Of a stretch of 64,000 nucleotides of DNA, positions 44,721 to 54,245 are shown piece by piece. Made by a program: the position numbers and the translations under genes. Each line of letters opens with the position of its first letter. The first letter of the stretch is position 1. The DNA is from JALNYB01 sp963676235 (GTDB lineage Archaea > Thermoplasmatota > Thermoplasmata > Methanomassiliicoccales > Methanomethylophilaceae): contig OY781044.1 of NCBI GenBank assembly GCA_963676235.1, forward strand, positions 434,001 through 498,000, read 5' to 3'. The notes under the pieces were generated by a model. The model saw only the letters and a list, made by a program, of their open reading frames with translations, ran no database searches and was not told where the DNA came from.

Positions 44721-45592
44721 CGAGCATCCTCGATTACCTTTCCATGCATTTGATACAAAATATGTTCTTAGCAACCATATTTGCCTGTACACTATGTGGA
44801 GTGATAGGTACATATGTAGTTGTTAACAAGATGGTTTCCATCACTGGCGGTATAGCGCATACAACATTCGGTGGTGTTGGTTTCTCATATTATGTAATGT
44901 CCGTTTTATTGGTGGGATGGTTTACCCCCATGATTGGTGCCCTGTTATTTAGTATTGTATCTGCAATAATATTGACATATTGCAGAACATTTTTAGATCT
45001 GAGACAAGACACCCTCATAGGTGTAATATGGGCCATAGGTATGGCTTTAGGAGTGATTTTCTTAAGCTCTATGGATCACTCTGTTATGACCCCCGCTTCA
45101 TACGAATCTATTTTGTTCGGTAATGTTCTATTTGTAGGAAATCAAACATTGATTATAATGGTAATTCTTACGATAACGGTATTGGCAATCGTTGCATTGT
45201 TGTTCGAAGATCTTCAAATTCTAACATTCGATGAAATTCATGCAAAAATATCTAATATCAAAGTTAATTTGTTGACTTTGATATTATATGTGATCATCGC
45301 AGTATCGTGTGTTGTAGTAGCTAACGTTGTCGGTATCATAATGATATTGGCGCTGATGACCATACCTACTGCGATAGCAAATCTATATACTGCCAGCCTC
45401 AAGGAAATGATGATTCTAGGTACTATATTCTCAATATTGTTTGCTGTTTTGGGTTTGTTTTTAGCTCTAGCATTTAACTCTCCGCCTGGAGCTACAGTAG
45501 TTCTGATAATAGGATTGGTTTTTATCGTTTCCCTATCAGTTAAACACACATACGGTAAAATAATGAATAAAAGATGCCAAAAACCTAGTTGA
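44717..45592 (+). CDS. Metal ABC transporter permease, cassette 2
   Basis: 291 residues, about eight membrane helices, paralogue of 40136-41014: FLATIFACTLCGVIGTYVVV, SITGGIAHTTFGGVGFSYY, MTIPTAIANLYTASLKEM. It lacks the 15-residue charged tail with HSTHVTSRNE of cassette 1 and ends in a short basic tail. From 45593 to 45848 I see nothing beyond A+T-rich DNA. Confidence 0.92.
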   Translation: MTSILDYLSMHLIQNMFLATIFACTLCGVIGTYVVVNKMVSITGGIAHTTFGGVGFSYYVMSVLLVGWFTPMIGALLFSIVSAIILTYCRTFLDLRQDTLIGVIWAIGMALGVIFLSSMDHSVMTPASYESILFGNVLFVGNQTLIIMVILTITVLAIVALLFEDLQILTFDEIHAKISNIKVNLLTLILYVIIAVSCVVVANVVGIIMILALMTIPTAIANLYTASLKEMMILGTIFSILFAVLGLFLALAFNSPPGATVVLIIGLVFIVSLSVKHTYGKIMNKRCQKPS

Positions 45593-45848
45593 AAACTTTT
45601 TAAATCCTCCAAATAATAAACTATTTTACAAACTTTTTACAAACTCATATGACGCTTACATCTAAAGATGGTTACCTAGGAATGATCATAATGAATGATT
45701 GAACTTTCTTGAAAACTTGTGATATTGTGACCTAATAGATCAAAATTCATATTGCTAACGAATATGCTCGTGAACCATCCAGTCTCAAAACATAAAATGT
45801 ACATTTATGATAACATTGAATTACCAAAAGTACGCCTTATGGCCTCCG

Positions 45849-46244
45849 TTAAACTTTATTGTCGATTGACACCGGCAAAATAGTACCCTCATCAAAAATA
45901 ACCTTATTCTTAAAGATATACTTCAAACCCCACTCGGACATGGCCCTCATGAGGGGTGCCATGGTCCATCCCATCTCTGTCAACTCATATTCCACTCTTG
46001 ACGGGACTTCTGCATAAACCCTACGCACAATTATCCCGTCCTTCTCCAATTCACGAAGCTGTTTGGTTAGAATACCGGGAGAAACACAACCTATATGATC
46101 CGATAAACGATTGAATCTCATACTACCGTTGATTGCCAACAAACACAAGATAACGGGTTTCCACCTTCCTTCTATCACAGACATTGCGGCATCAAGAGGA
46201 CAATTCATCCTTGGCTCGATTTCTATGACCATGTCAAAATGCAT
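45849..46244 (-). CDS. HxlR-family transcription regulator
   Basis: 131 residues with a winged HTH: NCPLDAAMSVIEGRWKPVILCLL, MRFNRLSDHIGCVSPGILTKQLRELEKDGII and RRVYAEVPSRVEYELTEMG. The Cys in NCPLD is the redox-sensing position known in some HxlR proteins. The start is uncertain: ATG 46244, 46232 or 46208. It is divergent from a flavoprotein gene and probably controls it. Confidence 0.87.
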   Translation of the reverse strand: MHFDMVIEIEPRMNCPLDAAMSVIEGRWKPVILCLLAINGSMRFNRLSDHIGCVSPGILTKQLRELEKDGIIVRRVYAEVPSRVEYELTEMGWTMAPLMRAMSEWGLKYIFKNKVIFDEGTILPVSIDNKV

Positions 46245-46268
46245 ACATATCAAATATTTTAATTTTAA

Positions 46269-46318
46269 GTAACAACTATTATATATCGTAACTACTAATT
46301 TGGTATTGGTAATAACTA
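46269..46318. promoter_or_regulatory. Three direct GTAA-N2-ACTA repeats in the HxlR/flavoprotein promoter
   Basis: GTAACAACTA (46269-46278), GTAACTACTA (46288-46297) and GTAATAACTA (46309-46318) are spaced 19 and 21 bp. Repeat 1 lies beside the TATATA box (about 46279-46287), repeat 2 between box and start site, repeat 3 touches the flavoprotein ATG. They are good candidates for HxlR operators. Confidence 0.5.
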
Positions 46319-46869
46319 TGAGCATCGTTGCAGTCATATCAAGCCCTAGAAAGAACGGAAATACTGAAGCTATCGTCAGTTCTATTATAGAAGGCGCAAA
46401 AGAAAACGGAAAGAACGTGGAAATATTCAGGATTAACCCCATGACAAACAGAAGGGGCTGTCAAGCATGCATGGGATGTAAAAAAGCAGGACATTGCGTG
46501 ATAAACGACGATCTTACACCCGTACTTGATGCGATCAGGAATGCAGACGGTGTCATTCTTTCAACACCCGATTACTTCGGAGAGGCGTGTGGACAATACA
46601 GACTTCTCGAGGACAGGATGTTCGGATTCCTTAACGGAGATATGTCCATCAACATTAATGCAGGAAAAAAAGTTGCAATCATCGTTACGTGCGGATCTGC
46701 ATACGAAGGCGCAGTCAAACTTGCAGACAAGATCGAGGGCTCAATGGTCAACTTCTTTAAATGTGAATCTGTCGGAAAGATTGTAATGACTGACGGTGGC
46801 CCCCCGAACGCCGCATCAGAAAACAAAGAAATCCTTACTCAAGCAAAAGCTATCGGAAAGAAATTCTGA
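46318..46869 (+). CDS. Flavodoxin-family NAD(P)H-dependent FMN/iron-sulfur flavoprotein
   Basis: 183 residues. FMN-binding flavodoxin-like fold: AVISSPRKNGNTEAIVSSIIEGA (4-26) and the phosphate/flavin loop STPDYFGEACGQYRLLEDR. A cysteine set in CQACMGCKKAGHC (about 47-59) resembles that of iron-sulfur flavoproteins (Isf), which carry a 4Fe-4S cluster and reduce O2 or H2O2 in methanogens. Start ATG 46318. Possible role in oxidative stress, controlled by the divergent HxlR protein (inference). Confidence 0.85.
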   Translation: MSIVAVISSPRKNGNTEAIVSSIIEGAKENGKNVEIFRINPMTNRRGCQACMGCKKAGHCVINDDLTPVLDAIRNADGVILSTPDYFGEACGQYRLLEDRMFGFLNGDMSININAGKKVAIIVTCGSAYEGAVKLADKIEGSMVNFFKCESVGKIVMTDGGPPNAASENKEILTQAKAIGKKF

Positions 46870-46916
46870 TTCTTCCTGTCGATAAACCTTTTCCAAATCC
46901 CTTACTTTTCCGATTT

Positions 46917-47588
46917 TTATCCACCAAGATATGTTGCCAATAACGTAAGCCCCAAAGCAATGAACGCTATCGATAAACCTGTATAGGCCCTATTCTTGAA
47001 ACTATCTCCTGAATCTAGCATATAACCTGTGAAGAACAGAGATATGATAGCAAGAGACGACGCGACCCACAAAGATAGATGCATATTGGGAATCAACAAC
47101 AGAGAGAGGATTATCGGTATCGTTGTAAGAAGCGTTATTATAAAACAACTTAAACCGCTCAAAAACATGTCTTTCCTATCGGACTTCATTGCCTCGCAAT
47201 CCTCGACTGCACTTTTCATTACCAAATTAACAGCTTCTTCCTTATCTTCTTCAGAAAGAACATCGAATATAGTGCTCCCAAGTTCATTATAAACAGCTTT
47301 ACGAGTATTTTCAGGATGTTTATCTTTATTATTTACAATTTTTGCATATCTTCCCTGAGCAAAAACGTCCATTTTGTAAAAGATATACATATCTATGAAA
47401 CCCCATACAAAATTCATACCTATGATCAAAATGACAAGCCGTAATGAAGAATCAAATTTGATTAGACCTACTTGCGCCGAAATTATGAATGTCAAGGCCA
47501 TAACAAATCCATACAGAGCCTCTTGTACAGCTAATTCCAAACCTGTATACCCAACGAATGCCTTCACAAACTTGTGACCCATAACCAT
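46917..47588 (-). CDS. VIT1/CCC1-like membrane protein
   Basis: 223 residues with five predicted membrane helices (about 25-40, 48-70, 142-165, 172-192, 200-221) and a charged middle loop. The opening GLELAVQEALYGFVMALTFI resembles the VIT/CCC1 Fe/Mn transporter family, but the metal-binding loop motifs are weak. Assignment by topology and start motif only. It stands alone, tail to tail with the flavoprotein gene. Confidence 0.6.
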   Translation of the reverse strand: MVMGHKFVKAFVGYTGLELAVQEALYGFVMALTFIISAQVGLIKFDSSLRLVILIIGMNFVWGFIDMYIFYKMDVFAQGRYAKIVNNKDKHPENTRKAVYNELGSTIFDVLSEEDKEEAVNLVMKSAVEDCEAMKSDRKDMFLSGLSCFIITLLTTIPIILSLLLIPNMHLSLWVASSLAIISLFFTGYMLDSGDSFKNRAYTGLSIAFIALGLTLLATYLGG

Positions 47589-47790
47589 AGATGTTCCCTG
47601 ACTGAATTGCCTATATCAGTATATAAAAATAAAATTTACTTAATGCATTATCCGCCATCACTTGTGAATTTTATCTTGTTTTATCAACATTATTCACTAA
47701 AATTCAATGATCATTATACTATTCAGCATGACTAATTATGATTTTAGTAAGTTGAACCACATTGAAAAAAATCCCGATATGATGACATAA

Positions 47791-47937
47791 TCATGTCGGT
47801 ACCTCCATATCTCTATTTTGTAATGATGATAACATATCACACATTCTGGTATCCAAACTAACGTTGACTGTGATTCCATCAACTTCTATGAAGTTATAGA
47901 CGACATCAAAAATATAATTATGTAAATGGTTTTTCAA
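47791..47937 (-). CDS. Possible 48-residue protein downstream of phoU
   Basis: This 353-bp gap (47589-47941) is otherwise empty. A frame opening with TTG at 47937, four bases after the phoU stop, encodes 48 residues containing YNFIEVDGITVNVSLDTRM and ending NRDMEVPT. The alternating hydrophobic/polar pattern looks protein-like. No family is recognised and no ATG or strong Shine-Dalgarno exists, so it may be a real small gene or a decayed fragment. A hairpin (CCGATATGAT...ATCATGTCGG, about 47773-47798) overlaps its end and could terminate the pst operon. Confidence 0.3.
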   Translation of the reverse strand: MKNHLHNYIFDVVYNFIEVDGITVNVSLDTRMCDMLSSLQNRDMEVPT

Positions 47938-47941
47938 ATTC

Positions 47942-48589
47942 TCAATCTATGTTCACACGGTTGCCTGTGACCATGTAAGTAACCTTTTCAGCTATCTTAC
48001 AGGCGTGGTCTCCCACTCTTTCCAGATATTTTGAGACCGAGATATAATATGTGCATGAATCGACTGTGAAGGGATATTCATGCATTATAGCAACATTATT
48101 GTCGACTATCTTGAGCATATATCTATCTAATTTATCATCCATGGATCTGAGTTCACCGAATTTGCTGATATCCCTGGTCTTAATGGCCTGTGTAACCATT
48201 CTTACCATCTCGCTTGCAATCTTACCCATCTCCGGGATCCCCTCCATATGGTCCACGACCTCTCTATCCTTTAGATAAAGAGCTGCTTTTGCAATATTGT
48301 TGCTATACTTTCCTATCCTTTCCATATAGGTTATATCTTTCAGAATGGTTGCTACGGTCCTCATATCTGTAGCTGTAGGCTGATAAAGTAACAGGATCTG
48401 CAATGCTGCTTCTTCGATAGAATTATCGAAGTCATCTACTTTCCTATATTCCTCTATGACCTCATTTGCGTTTGAATAATTCTGTTCACAAAGTGCACTT
48501 ATAGATTTATCAAGCAACGACGTTACTAAATCTCCCATGCTTGCGGTTTGATCCACCAAATTATTAAGATCCGTTTCAAATTTCTTCAT
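47942..48589 (-). CDS. phoU: Phosphate-signalling regulator PhoU
   Basis: 215 residues, all-helical, two repeats with the PhoU metal-binding motif (E/DxxxD): MERIGKYSNNIAKAAL in the first half and LERVGDHACKIAEKVTYMVTG near the C-terminus. PhoU dampens Pst uptake when phosphate is plentiful. ATG 48589 with GGATGA upstream is preferred to TTG 48601. Last gene of pstS-pstCA-pstB-phoU. Confidence 0.93.
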   Translation of the reverse strand: MKKFETDLNNLVDQTASMGDLVTSLLDKSISALCEQNYSNANEVIEEYRKVDDFDNSIEEAALQILLLYQPTATDMRTVATILKDITYMERIGKYSNNIAKAALYLKDREVVDHMEGIPEMGKIASEMVRMVTQAIKTRDISKFGELRSMDDKLDRYMLKIVDNNVAIMHEYPFTVDSCTYYISVSKYLERVGDHACKIAEKVTYMVTGNRVNID

Positions 48590-48593
48590 TTTA

Positions 48594-49337
48594 TCATCCA
48601 AACCTTCCCGTGATATATCTTTCGGTCAATTCTTTCCTTGGTTTATTGAAGACTTCTTTGGTCTGTCCAAACTCTATCATCTTTCCCAGATACATAAATC
48701 CGGTATAATCACTGATACGGGATGCCTGTTGCATGTTGTGGGTGACTATGACCACTGTATAATCTTTCTTCAGATCCGTGGCCAAATCCTCTATCTTAGA
48801 TGTCGCTATAGGATCCAACGCCGATGTCGGTTCATCCATCAGAAGAATCTCCGGATTAATTGACAGAGCCCTTGCGATACAAAGCCTCTGTTGCTGTCCT
48901 CCCGACAGTGCCATTGCAGATGTGTTGAGCCTATCTTTGACCTCATTCCATATTGCGGCTTTTCTTAGAGATTCTTCTACGATGACATCCAATTCCTTTC
49001 TACCGGTGATGCCATGCAGTTTCGGACCGTACGTAATATTGTCGCGGATCGTCATCGGAAACGGATTTGGCTTCTGAAAGATCATTCCTACTCTGGTTCT
49101 GAGTTCTAATGTACTCAGATCAGACGCGAATATATCTTGGCCTTCCAATTCAATCTTTCCTTCGGTCCTACATCCATCTACCAGATCGTTCATCCTGTTC
49201 AGAGTTCTAAGTAAAGTGGATTTTCCACAGCCTGACGGACCTATCAAAGCTGAAATATGATTCTTTCTGACAGACAGATTTACGCCGAACAATGCCTGTT
49301 TCTGACCGTACCACAGATCGAGATCTTCTACGTTCAT
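48594..49337 (-). CDS. pstB: Phosphate ABC transporter ATPase PstB
   Basis: 247 residues from ATG 49337, the usual PstB length. Walker [21 protein letters not shown], signature [16 protein letters not shown], Walker [14 protein letters not shown], and the PstB-specific [19 protein letters not shown] lies 8 nt before this ATG. The frame continues upstream through an acidic 31-residue stretch to GTG 49430 and still further without an ATG, so an N-terminal extension is possible. The 145 bp before the start would otherwise be non-coding. Confidence 0.93.
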   Translation of the reverse strand: MNVEDLDLWYGQKQALFGVNLSVRKNHISALIGPSGCGKSTLLRTLNRMNDLVDGCRTEGKIELEGQDIFASDLSTLELRTRVGMIFQKPNPFPMTIRDNITYGPKLHGITGRKELDVIVEESLRKAAIWNEVKDRLNTSAMALSGGQQQRLCIARALSINPEILLMDEPTSALDPIATSKIEDLATDLKKDYTVVIVTHNMQQASRISDYTGFMYLGKMIEFGQTKEVFNKPRKELTERYITGRFG

Positions 49338-49482
49338 TGTGCTATCCTCGAATTTTCTCAATGGTTCTCCATCCATCGGAAGCCCTGCCACAGCAAAGTT
49401 CTCGGATGCCTCTTCTGGCGATGCCTCCACTTCTTCTTTTTTGACTTCTTTCTTCTTTGTAAATTTTTTAATATCTATTATT

Positions 49483-51531
49483 TTACCACCCCAATTTCTT
49501 TCTGTAGTGGTGTCTTATCAATGAAGCCGATGCGAACATTATGATGATCAATATCATCAATACTAGAGCCGTACCATATTGATTGGCTGTTGAGTTCGGA
49601 ATCTCTTTTACCAACATGTATAAATGATAAGGCAGAGACATGACCGGATCGAACAAACTGAATTCATAAGTCCTTTTCAACAGAACCGCCGCTGTAAGCA
49701 TGATGGGCGCTGTTTCTCCGACTGCGCGTCCTAAACCCAGGATCATTCCCGTTATCATTCCGCCCATGCCCGTTGGAATGACGACCTTTACGATGGTCTT
49801 CCATTTACTGGCCCCTAAAGCCATTGATGCTTCTGTGAGTTCATGAGGAACTGCATTCAAAGATTCCTCCGTTGTTTTGATTATTGTAGGAATTATCATC
49901 AGTGCCAGGGTTATACAACCTGCCAACAGACACATCCCCCATCCCAACATGGCTACCATTACTGTCATTCCGAAAAGACCGAACACGATAGAAGGCATAC
50001 CATTCAGGATATCTATCGACTCACGGGCAACAGAAACAAATCTGTTCTTTCCCGAATACTGAGAGAAATATATTCCGCAACAGACGCCGATCGGAAATGC
50101 GACCACAGCGGTTAATACCATAAGTTCCAACGTACCTAATATTGCAGGGCCGATTCCTCCGGTTTTTCCCATGCTTGATGGAACATCGGTAATAAAATTC
50201 CAATTTAATGCCGGTGCTCCTTTGTACACTAAAACTCCGATGATGATCACAAGAATTACTATCATCGCATATGCTATGGCCCTGAATGATGAATATACGA
50301 ATACCTGTACCAGCTTAGGGCCCAGATATTTAGCTAGATAGATCGAAGCCACATACACTATCACGCAAAGTATTCCGAATAATATACCTCCTACCATGCC
50401 TAAAAACAAATCTGAGATCATGAATCCGAACGCGAAGATCACTGCAGCGAAAACAGTTCTTTTTACAAACGGAATATATCTTTCCAATCTTAGAGATATA
50501 CCCTCTGTACTTTTTTCAATTCTCTTAGCAAATGCACCTTTTTTCTTTATGCCTTCGCCCATTTTCCTCTTAGTTCTCTTTATGATATGTCTTGTAAGGA
50601 GATTTACTGCCAATACCATCATAAGTAGAATCAATCCCAACAGGAACAATGCAGAGAAATGTACATCCCCGCCCATCCAACTGGTCTCTGGGAACTCTCC
50701 TGCTATGGTTGCCGATATTGTTCTTATCGTTGAGAATATATTCCATAATGGTTCTGGTATGATTGCTGTGTTTCCACACACCATCAAAACCACCATCGTC
50801 TCACCGATGGCACGTCCTATTCCCAATGTAATTGCTGCCCCTAATCCTGAAGAGGCTGCACGCAAAGAAACTTTCCTTACGGTCTCCCATTTCGTTGCAC
50901 CCATTGCGATGGATGCTTCGTAATATGACTTTGGGACCGCTGAAAGAGCATCTTCAGATACTGATATGATAGTCGGGGTTGCCATCATAGCCAATACCAA
51001 TGACCCTGCCAACCATGAATATCCATAACTCAGCTGATCTGGAAACATATCTAGTAACAACGGGATCAATACCACGATCCCCAAGAAACCGTATACCACA
51101 CTCGGTATCCCTGCAAACAATTCACAAACCGGTTTCACTATGTTCCTAGCTCTTGCTGACGCAATATCTGAGAGATAAATCGCTACACCTATTCCAACAG
51201 GCACCGCTATCAATACAGCACCTATTGTCACCAACAACGTCCCAACTATAAGCGAGGAGGCTCCATACACACCTGAACCAGGTATCCAACTTGCACCTGT
51301 GATGAAATCCCACAATCCAACCTCGCGCACTGCGTCGAGACTATTGTATGTGATAAATATCAAAATGAAAAATAACACCGAGACCGTCATTACGACGATC
51401 CCGGCTAGAATCAGTTTTGCTTTGTCCGTCTTCTTGATCTTCTGAAATAAAGATCTCTTGGGATCGCCGGGCATATTATTTACATTCATCTGAGTAGGAT
51501 CATTGCTTAAATTTATTGTATCCGCACTCAT
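49483..51531 (-). CDS. pstCA: Fused phosphate ABC permease PstC-PstA
   Basis: 682 residues, about twice a single permease. The first half is PstC (residues about 25-310: [19 protein letters not shown], the EAA-type loop [21 protein letters not shown], then [16 protein letters not shown]). A linker of about 130 residues, partly membrane, follows. The second half is PstA ([57 protein letters not shown]). Both EAA loops are intact, so one chain can supply both halves. Start MSADTINLS at 51531. Confidence 0.93.
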   Translation of the reverse strand: MSADTINLSNDPTQMNVNNMPGDPKRSLFQKIKKTDKAKLILAGIVVMTVSVLFFILIFITYNSLDAVREVGLWDFITGASWIPGSGVYGASSLIVGTLLVTIGAVLIAVPVGIGVAIYLSDIASARARNIVKPVCELFAGIPSVVYGFLGIVVLIPLLLDMFPDQLSYGYSWLAGSLVLAMMATPTIISVSEDALSAVPKSYYEASIAMGATKWETVRKVSLRAASSGLGAAITLGIGRAIGETMVVLMVCGNTAIIPEPLWNIFSTIRTISATIAGEFPETSWMGGDVHFSALFLLGLILLMMVLAVNLLTRHIIKRTKRKMGEGIKKKGAFAKRIEKSTEGISLRLERYIPFVKRTVFAAVIFAFGFMISDLFLGMVGGILFGILCVIVYVASIYLAKYLGPKLVQVFVYSSFRAIAYAMIVILVIIIGVLVYKGAPALNWNFITDVPSSMGKTGGIGPAILGTLELMVLTAVVAFPIGVCCGIYFSQYSGKNRFVSVARESIDILNGMPSIVFGLFGMTVMVAMLGWGMCLLAGCITLALMIIPTIIKTTEESLNAVPHELTEASMALGASKWKTIVKVVIPTGMGGMITGMILGLGRAVGETAPIMLTAAVLLKRTYEFSLFDPVMSLPYHLYMLVKEIPNSTANQYGTALVLMILIIIMFASASLIRHHYRKKLGW

Positions 51532-51542
51532 GTAAATCACGT

Positions 51543-52364
51543 TTAGATACTGATGTACCCGCACTCTTCGACTACTTTCTGTCCTTTAGCGGATTGAACG
51601 AATTCGATGAGTTTTAACACTGCACCTGTTGCAGCCCCTTTGGTCACCAAGATAAGACTTCTTGAGATCGGATATGTGCCATCTGTGATGGTCTCTTTGG
51701 TTGCATCGATACCGTTGACACTCACTGTCGTTCCGTTAGTAAGTTCTGAAACATAACCAAGGCCGATATACCCGATAGCTCCTGAAACATTGTTGATGGC
51801 TGTTACCATCTCACCGTTGGATCCGTATGTCGCATATTTGGACATATCAACTGATGCCAAACCTACAAACTCTTCGAAACAGGATCTTGTTCCTGAATTC
51901 GCTTCTCTTACCATCGGTTTGATAATAAGATTATTGCCGCCTACCTGGTCCCAATTCGTATATTCTCCACTGTAGATCTTATTGATCTGGTCTAAAGTCA
52001 GATTGGATACACCTGCATCCTTATCGACTGCGACGACGACACCATCTAAAGCGATTACGTATGTGGTCAGTCCTGCTTCGCTTGATTTGGGTTCTCTTGA
52101 CATCATTCCGAGGTCGATCGTACCATTCAAAGCACCGCTGGCTCCATCTCCAGATCCTGTTGCGGTTATACTGAGGCTAAGCCCCAATTCATTCTCATAC
52201 TGCTCCTGGATAGCTAACATGATAGGTGCTACTGTCGTAGAACCTCCGATAGTTATTTTCTCTGCGCTGCTTCCGTTGTTATTACTGAGAGCCACTGCAC
52301 AGCCCGCGATAACAACAACTGCAACAGCCAAGATTGCTACGATTGTCATTGTTCTTTTTTCCAA
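51543..52364 (-). CDS. pstS: Phosphate-binding protein PstS
   Basis: 273 residues. The N-terminus has a signal helix with a lipobox-like VVIAGCAVA (Cys about 22). Phosphate-site motifs: GGSTTVAPIM, TGSGDGASGALNG, GMMSREPK, and the conserved REANSGTRSCFEE. A TTG start at 52364 has GGTGA six bases upstream and supplies the basic n-region; the next ATG is at 52349. First gene of the operon. Confidence 0.93.
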   Translation of the reverse strand: MEKRTMTIVAILAVAVVVIAGCAVALSNNNGSSAEKITIGGSTTVAPIMLAIQEQYENELGLSLSITATGSGDGASGALNGTIDLGMMSREPKSSEAGLTTYVIALDGVVVAVDKDAGVSNLTLDQINKIYSGEYTNWDQVGGNNLIIKPMVREANSGTRSCFEEFVGLASVDMSKYATYGSNGEMVTAINNVSGAIGYIGLGYVSELTNGTTVSVNGIDATKETITDGTYPISRSLILVTKGAATGAVLKLIEFVQSAKGQKVVEECGYISI

Positions 52365-52402
52365 GGATTTTCACCTTGAATAATATACAATGTTGTTGTT
52401 GA

Positions 52403-52472
52403 TATATACTTACTCGATGTATTATATCTATTTCTCTAATACTATATAGTCAATATACTTACATATAGTTAC
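52403..52472. promoter_or_regulatory. ATATA(C/G)TTAC repeats between pstS and the AbrB-PhoU regulator
   Basis: ATATACTTAC at 52403-52412 and 52453-52462, and ATATAGTTAC at 52463-52472. The first two are 50 bp apart (about five turns), the last two tandem with a 10-bp period. ACTATATAGT (52441-52450) is a perfect palindrome between them. Candidate phosphate-regulon operators for the divergent pst and regulator genes. Confidence 0.5.
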
Positions 52473-52484
52473 TATGGATATTAT

Positions 52485-52493
52485 TATAATATA
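52485..52493 (+). promoter_or_regulatory. TATA box placing a leaderless start for the AbrB-PhoU gene
   Basis: TATAATATA is centred 24 nt before the GTG at 52513. With archaeal spacing the transcript would begin at the start codon itself. Confidence 0.55.
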
Positions 52494-52512
52494 CCAAGCG
52501 TATTTCATATTC

Positions 52513-53514
52513 GTGGACATAAGACGCGTACAGATAACGGGTGGATCATCATATATGATCACACTTCCGAAAGATTGGGCAGAATCAGTAAATCTTAAGA
52601 AGAACGATCCTATCGAAATACAAGCACAAACTGATGGAAGCCTCATATTATTTCCCAATGGAACAAGTTCGGATGGACAATACAGCATAAAAACGATTGA
52701 TGCAGATAAAGTACTGGACGAAGATTTCCTTTACAGACAACTAATAGGTGCGTACATAGCAGGACACAGCAGAATAAAGGTCACATCCTCAAAACAGCTT
52801 AGCAGTACTACAACTAATGTCGTGTCCAATTTTACTAAGGTATCAATAGGAATGGAAGTATTAGAAGAAGATGAAACACATGTACTCATCAAAGATCTTA
52901 TGGATCATACCGAATTGAATCCGACAAAAAGCATAGAGAGAATGAAGGTTCTGGTAAAAAACATGCTATCAGATGTTTATGATGCAGCATACACCGGAAA
53001 TATGAGCGACATCTCCAATATGAATTCTAAAGATATCGAAGTAGATAGAATACATTGGCTTATCTCAAGACAATGCAGTATCCATCAAAAAGATATCACC
53101 CTTTCAAAAAAAATGAACTTGGATCCGTGTTATGTAACGAGATGTCTCTCGATCAGCAGGATCATTGAAAGAATAGGAGATCATGCAGTACTTGTATCTA
53201 AAAATCTGAACATGTTATCCAAAGACGGAAAGATCGAGGGCATCGATAAAAGCGTCTGCGATATCGGCAATGAGATCCAAAAACTTTTTGACACTTCCAT
53301 TGCAGGATGGCTCGGTAAGAATATGGATGTGGCCGAATCGTGCATAGAATCTGGAAAGAACACTGTTAAAAGGATTAAAACCCTGTTCAAACTGAACGCA
53401 GAAACCGATATAGAGATCGCGTCAGCAACTAATCTGATTGCAAGCAGTTCAAGAAGGATAGCAGAATATTGTATCGACATCTCTGAACAAACAATCAATG
53501 CAGCGATGGATTGA
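52513..53514 (+). CDS. AbrB-PhoU phosphate regulator
   Basis: 333 residues from GTG 52513. N-terminal SpoVT/AbrB DNA-binding domain (DIRRVQITGGSSYMITLPKDWAESVNLKKNDPIEIQAQ split at about 1-40), then PhoU-like helices with a metal-binding motif in IIERIGDHAVLVSKNLNM and ASSSRRIAEYCIDISEQT. It is read divergently from pstS across the repeats at 52403-52472, so it likely controls the pst operon. The frame is open 39 nt upstream, but the TATA box position supports GTG 52513. Confidence 0.88.
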   Translation: MDIRRVQITGGSSYMITLPKDWAESVNLKKNDPIEIQAQTDGSLILFPNGTSSDGQYSIKTIDADKVLDEDFLYRQLIGAYIAGHSRIKVTSSKQLSSTTTNVVSNFTKVSIGMEVLEEDETHVLIKDLMDHTELNPTKSIERMKVLVKNMLSDVYDAAYTGNMSDISNMNSKDIEVDRIHWLISRQCSIHQKDITLSKKMNLDPCYVTRCLSISRIIERIGDHAVLVSKNLNMLSKDGKIEGIDKSVCDIGNEIQKLFDTSIAGWLGKNMDVAESCIESGKNTVKRIKTLFKLNAETDIEIASATNLIASSSRRIAEYCIDISEQTINAAMD

Positions 53515-53711
53515 AAACATTTGACACACTCGCTACATTCATTCTCTTTAAATTTCTTTTTCGTGTAATGGACTGCGAAAACAGTAACGACACAGACAAT
53601 AACTCAAAAGATTTCAGAAAATATATCCTATAACATAAACGACCCCAAACTTTCTAAATATAGATTGCAAACAAGATGACAACTTAATTATCATCATTTG
53701 AGAAATAAATT

Positions 53712-53746
53712 TGCTACCCGGATTTTCTCATATTTCCATGGTAGCA
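53712..53746 (-). terminator. Weak hairpin downstream of marR
   Basis: TGCTACC (53712-53718) pairs with GGTAGCA (53740-53746) with a 21-nt loop; on the minus strand a short AAATTTATTT follows. The rest of 53515-53757 shows nothing else. Confidence 0.3.
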
Positions 53747-53757
53747 TGATGTTTTTA

Positions 53758-54240
53758 TTACTTCTTTGATGGGCAAAGTGTCTCGTCTGATTCAATATAT
53801 GATGCAATATTTGGATCTATATTCAAAGCTATTCTGCGCATTATGTTAACCATCGTAGCAATATCCTCATCAGAAAGACCTCTGAAATACTCTTTATAAG
53901 CTGTATCGTAGATTTTTATCAACTTCTGCGCAATTTCTTTTCCAGTGTCGGTGAGAAACACTTCAAACTTCCTGCTTTTATCCAATTCTTTGTTATCATT
54001 GACTATGTTCTTTGCTTTCATCTGTGCAATAGCACGAGTTGTATTGGCCTTATCCACATTAAGACGGTCGGACAACGATTTCAAAGTACACGGCCCTTGA
54101 CTTAACGTGAATATGTATACCCCGTTGAGATCCGACAGACCATACTCCGCCATGACAGGATGAGTACGGAGTGTCAAATCCTTTTTGAACATATGCGCGA
54201 GGACCATGGCATTTATTTTCCACAACTCTATCATTTCCAT
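53758..54240 (-). CDS. MarR-family transcription regulator
   Basis: 160 residues, winged HTH: GLSDLNGVYIFTLSQGPCTLKSLSDRL, VDKANTTRAIAQMKAKNIV and the DKSRKFEVFLTDTG wing. ATG 54240 overlaps the MFS stop region; an in-frame GTG is at 54249. It is cotranscribed behind the drug-efflux gene, a usual arrangement for a repressor of that gene. Candidate operators lie at 55811-55881. Confidence 0.9.
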   Translation of the reverse strand: MEMIELWKINAMVLAHMFKKDLTLRTHPVMAEYGLSDLNGVYIFTLSQGPCTLKSLSDRLNVDKANTTRAIAQMKAKNIVNDNKELDKSRKFEVFLTDTGKEIAQKLIKIYDTAYKEYFRGLSDEDIATMVNIMRRIALNIDPNIASYIESDETLCPSKK

Positions 54241-54245
54241 GATGT

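Noticed and set aside
35640..47000. Attachment-site repeat of the tRNA-Pro 3' end
   Set aside because: No second copy of the tRNA 3' sequence was seen downstream, so no att sites are claimed.
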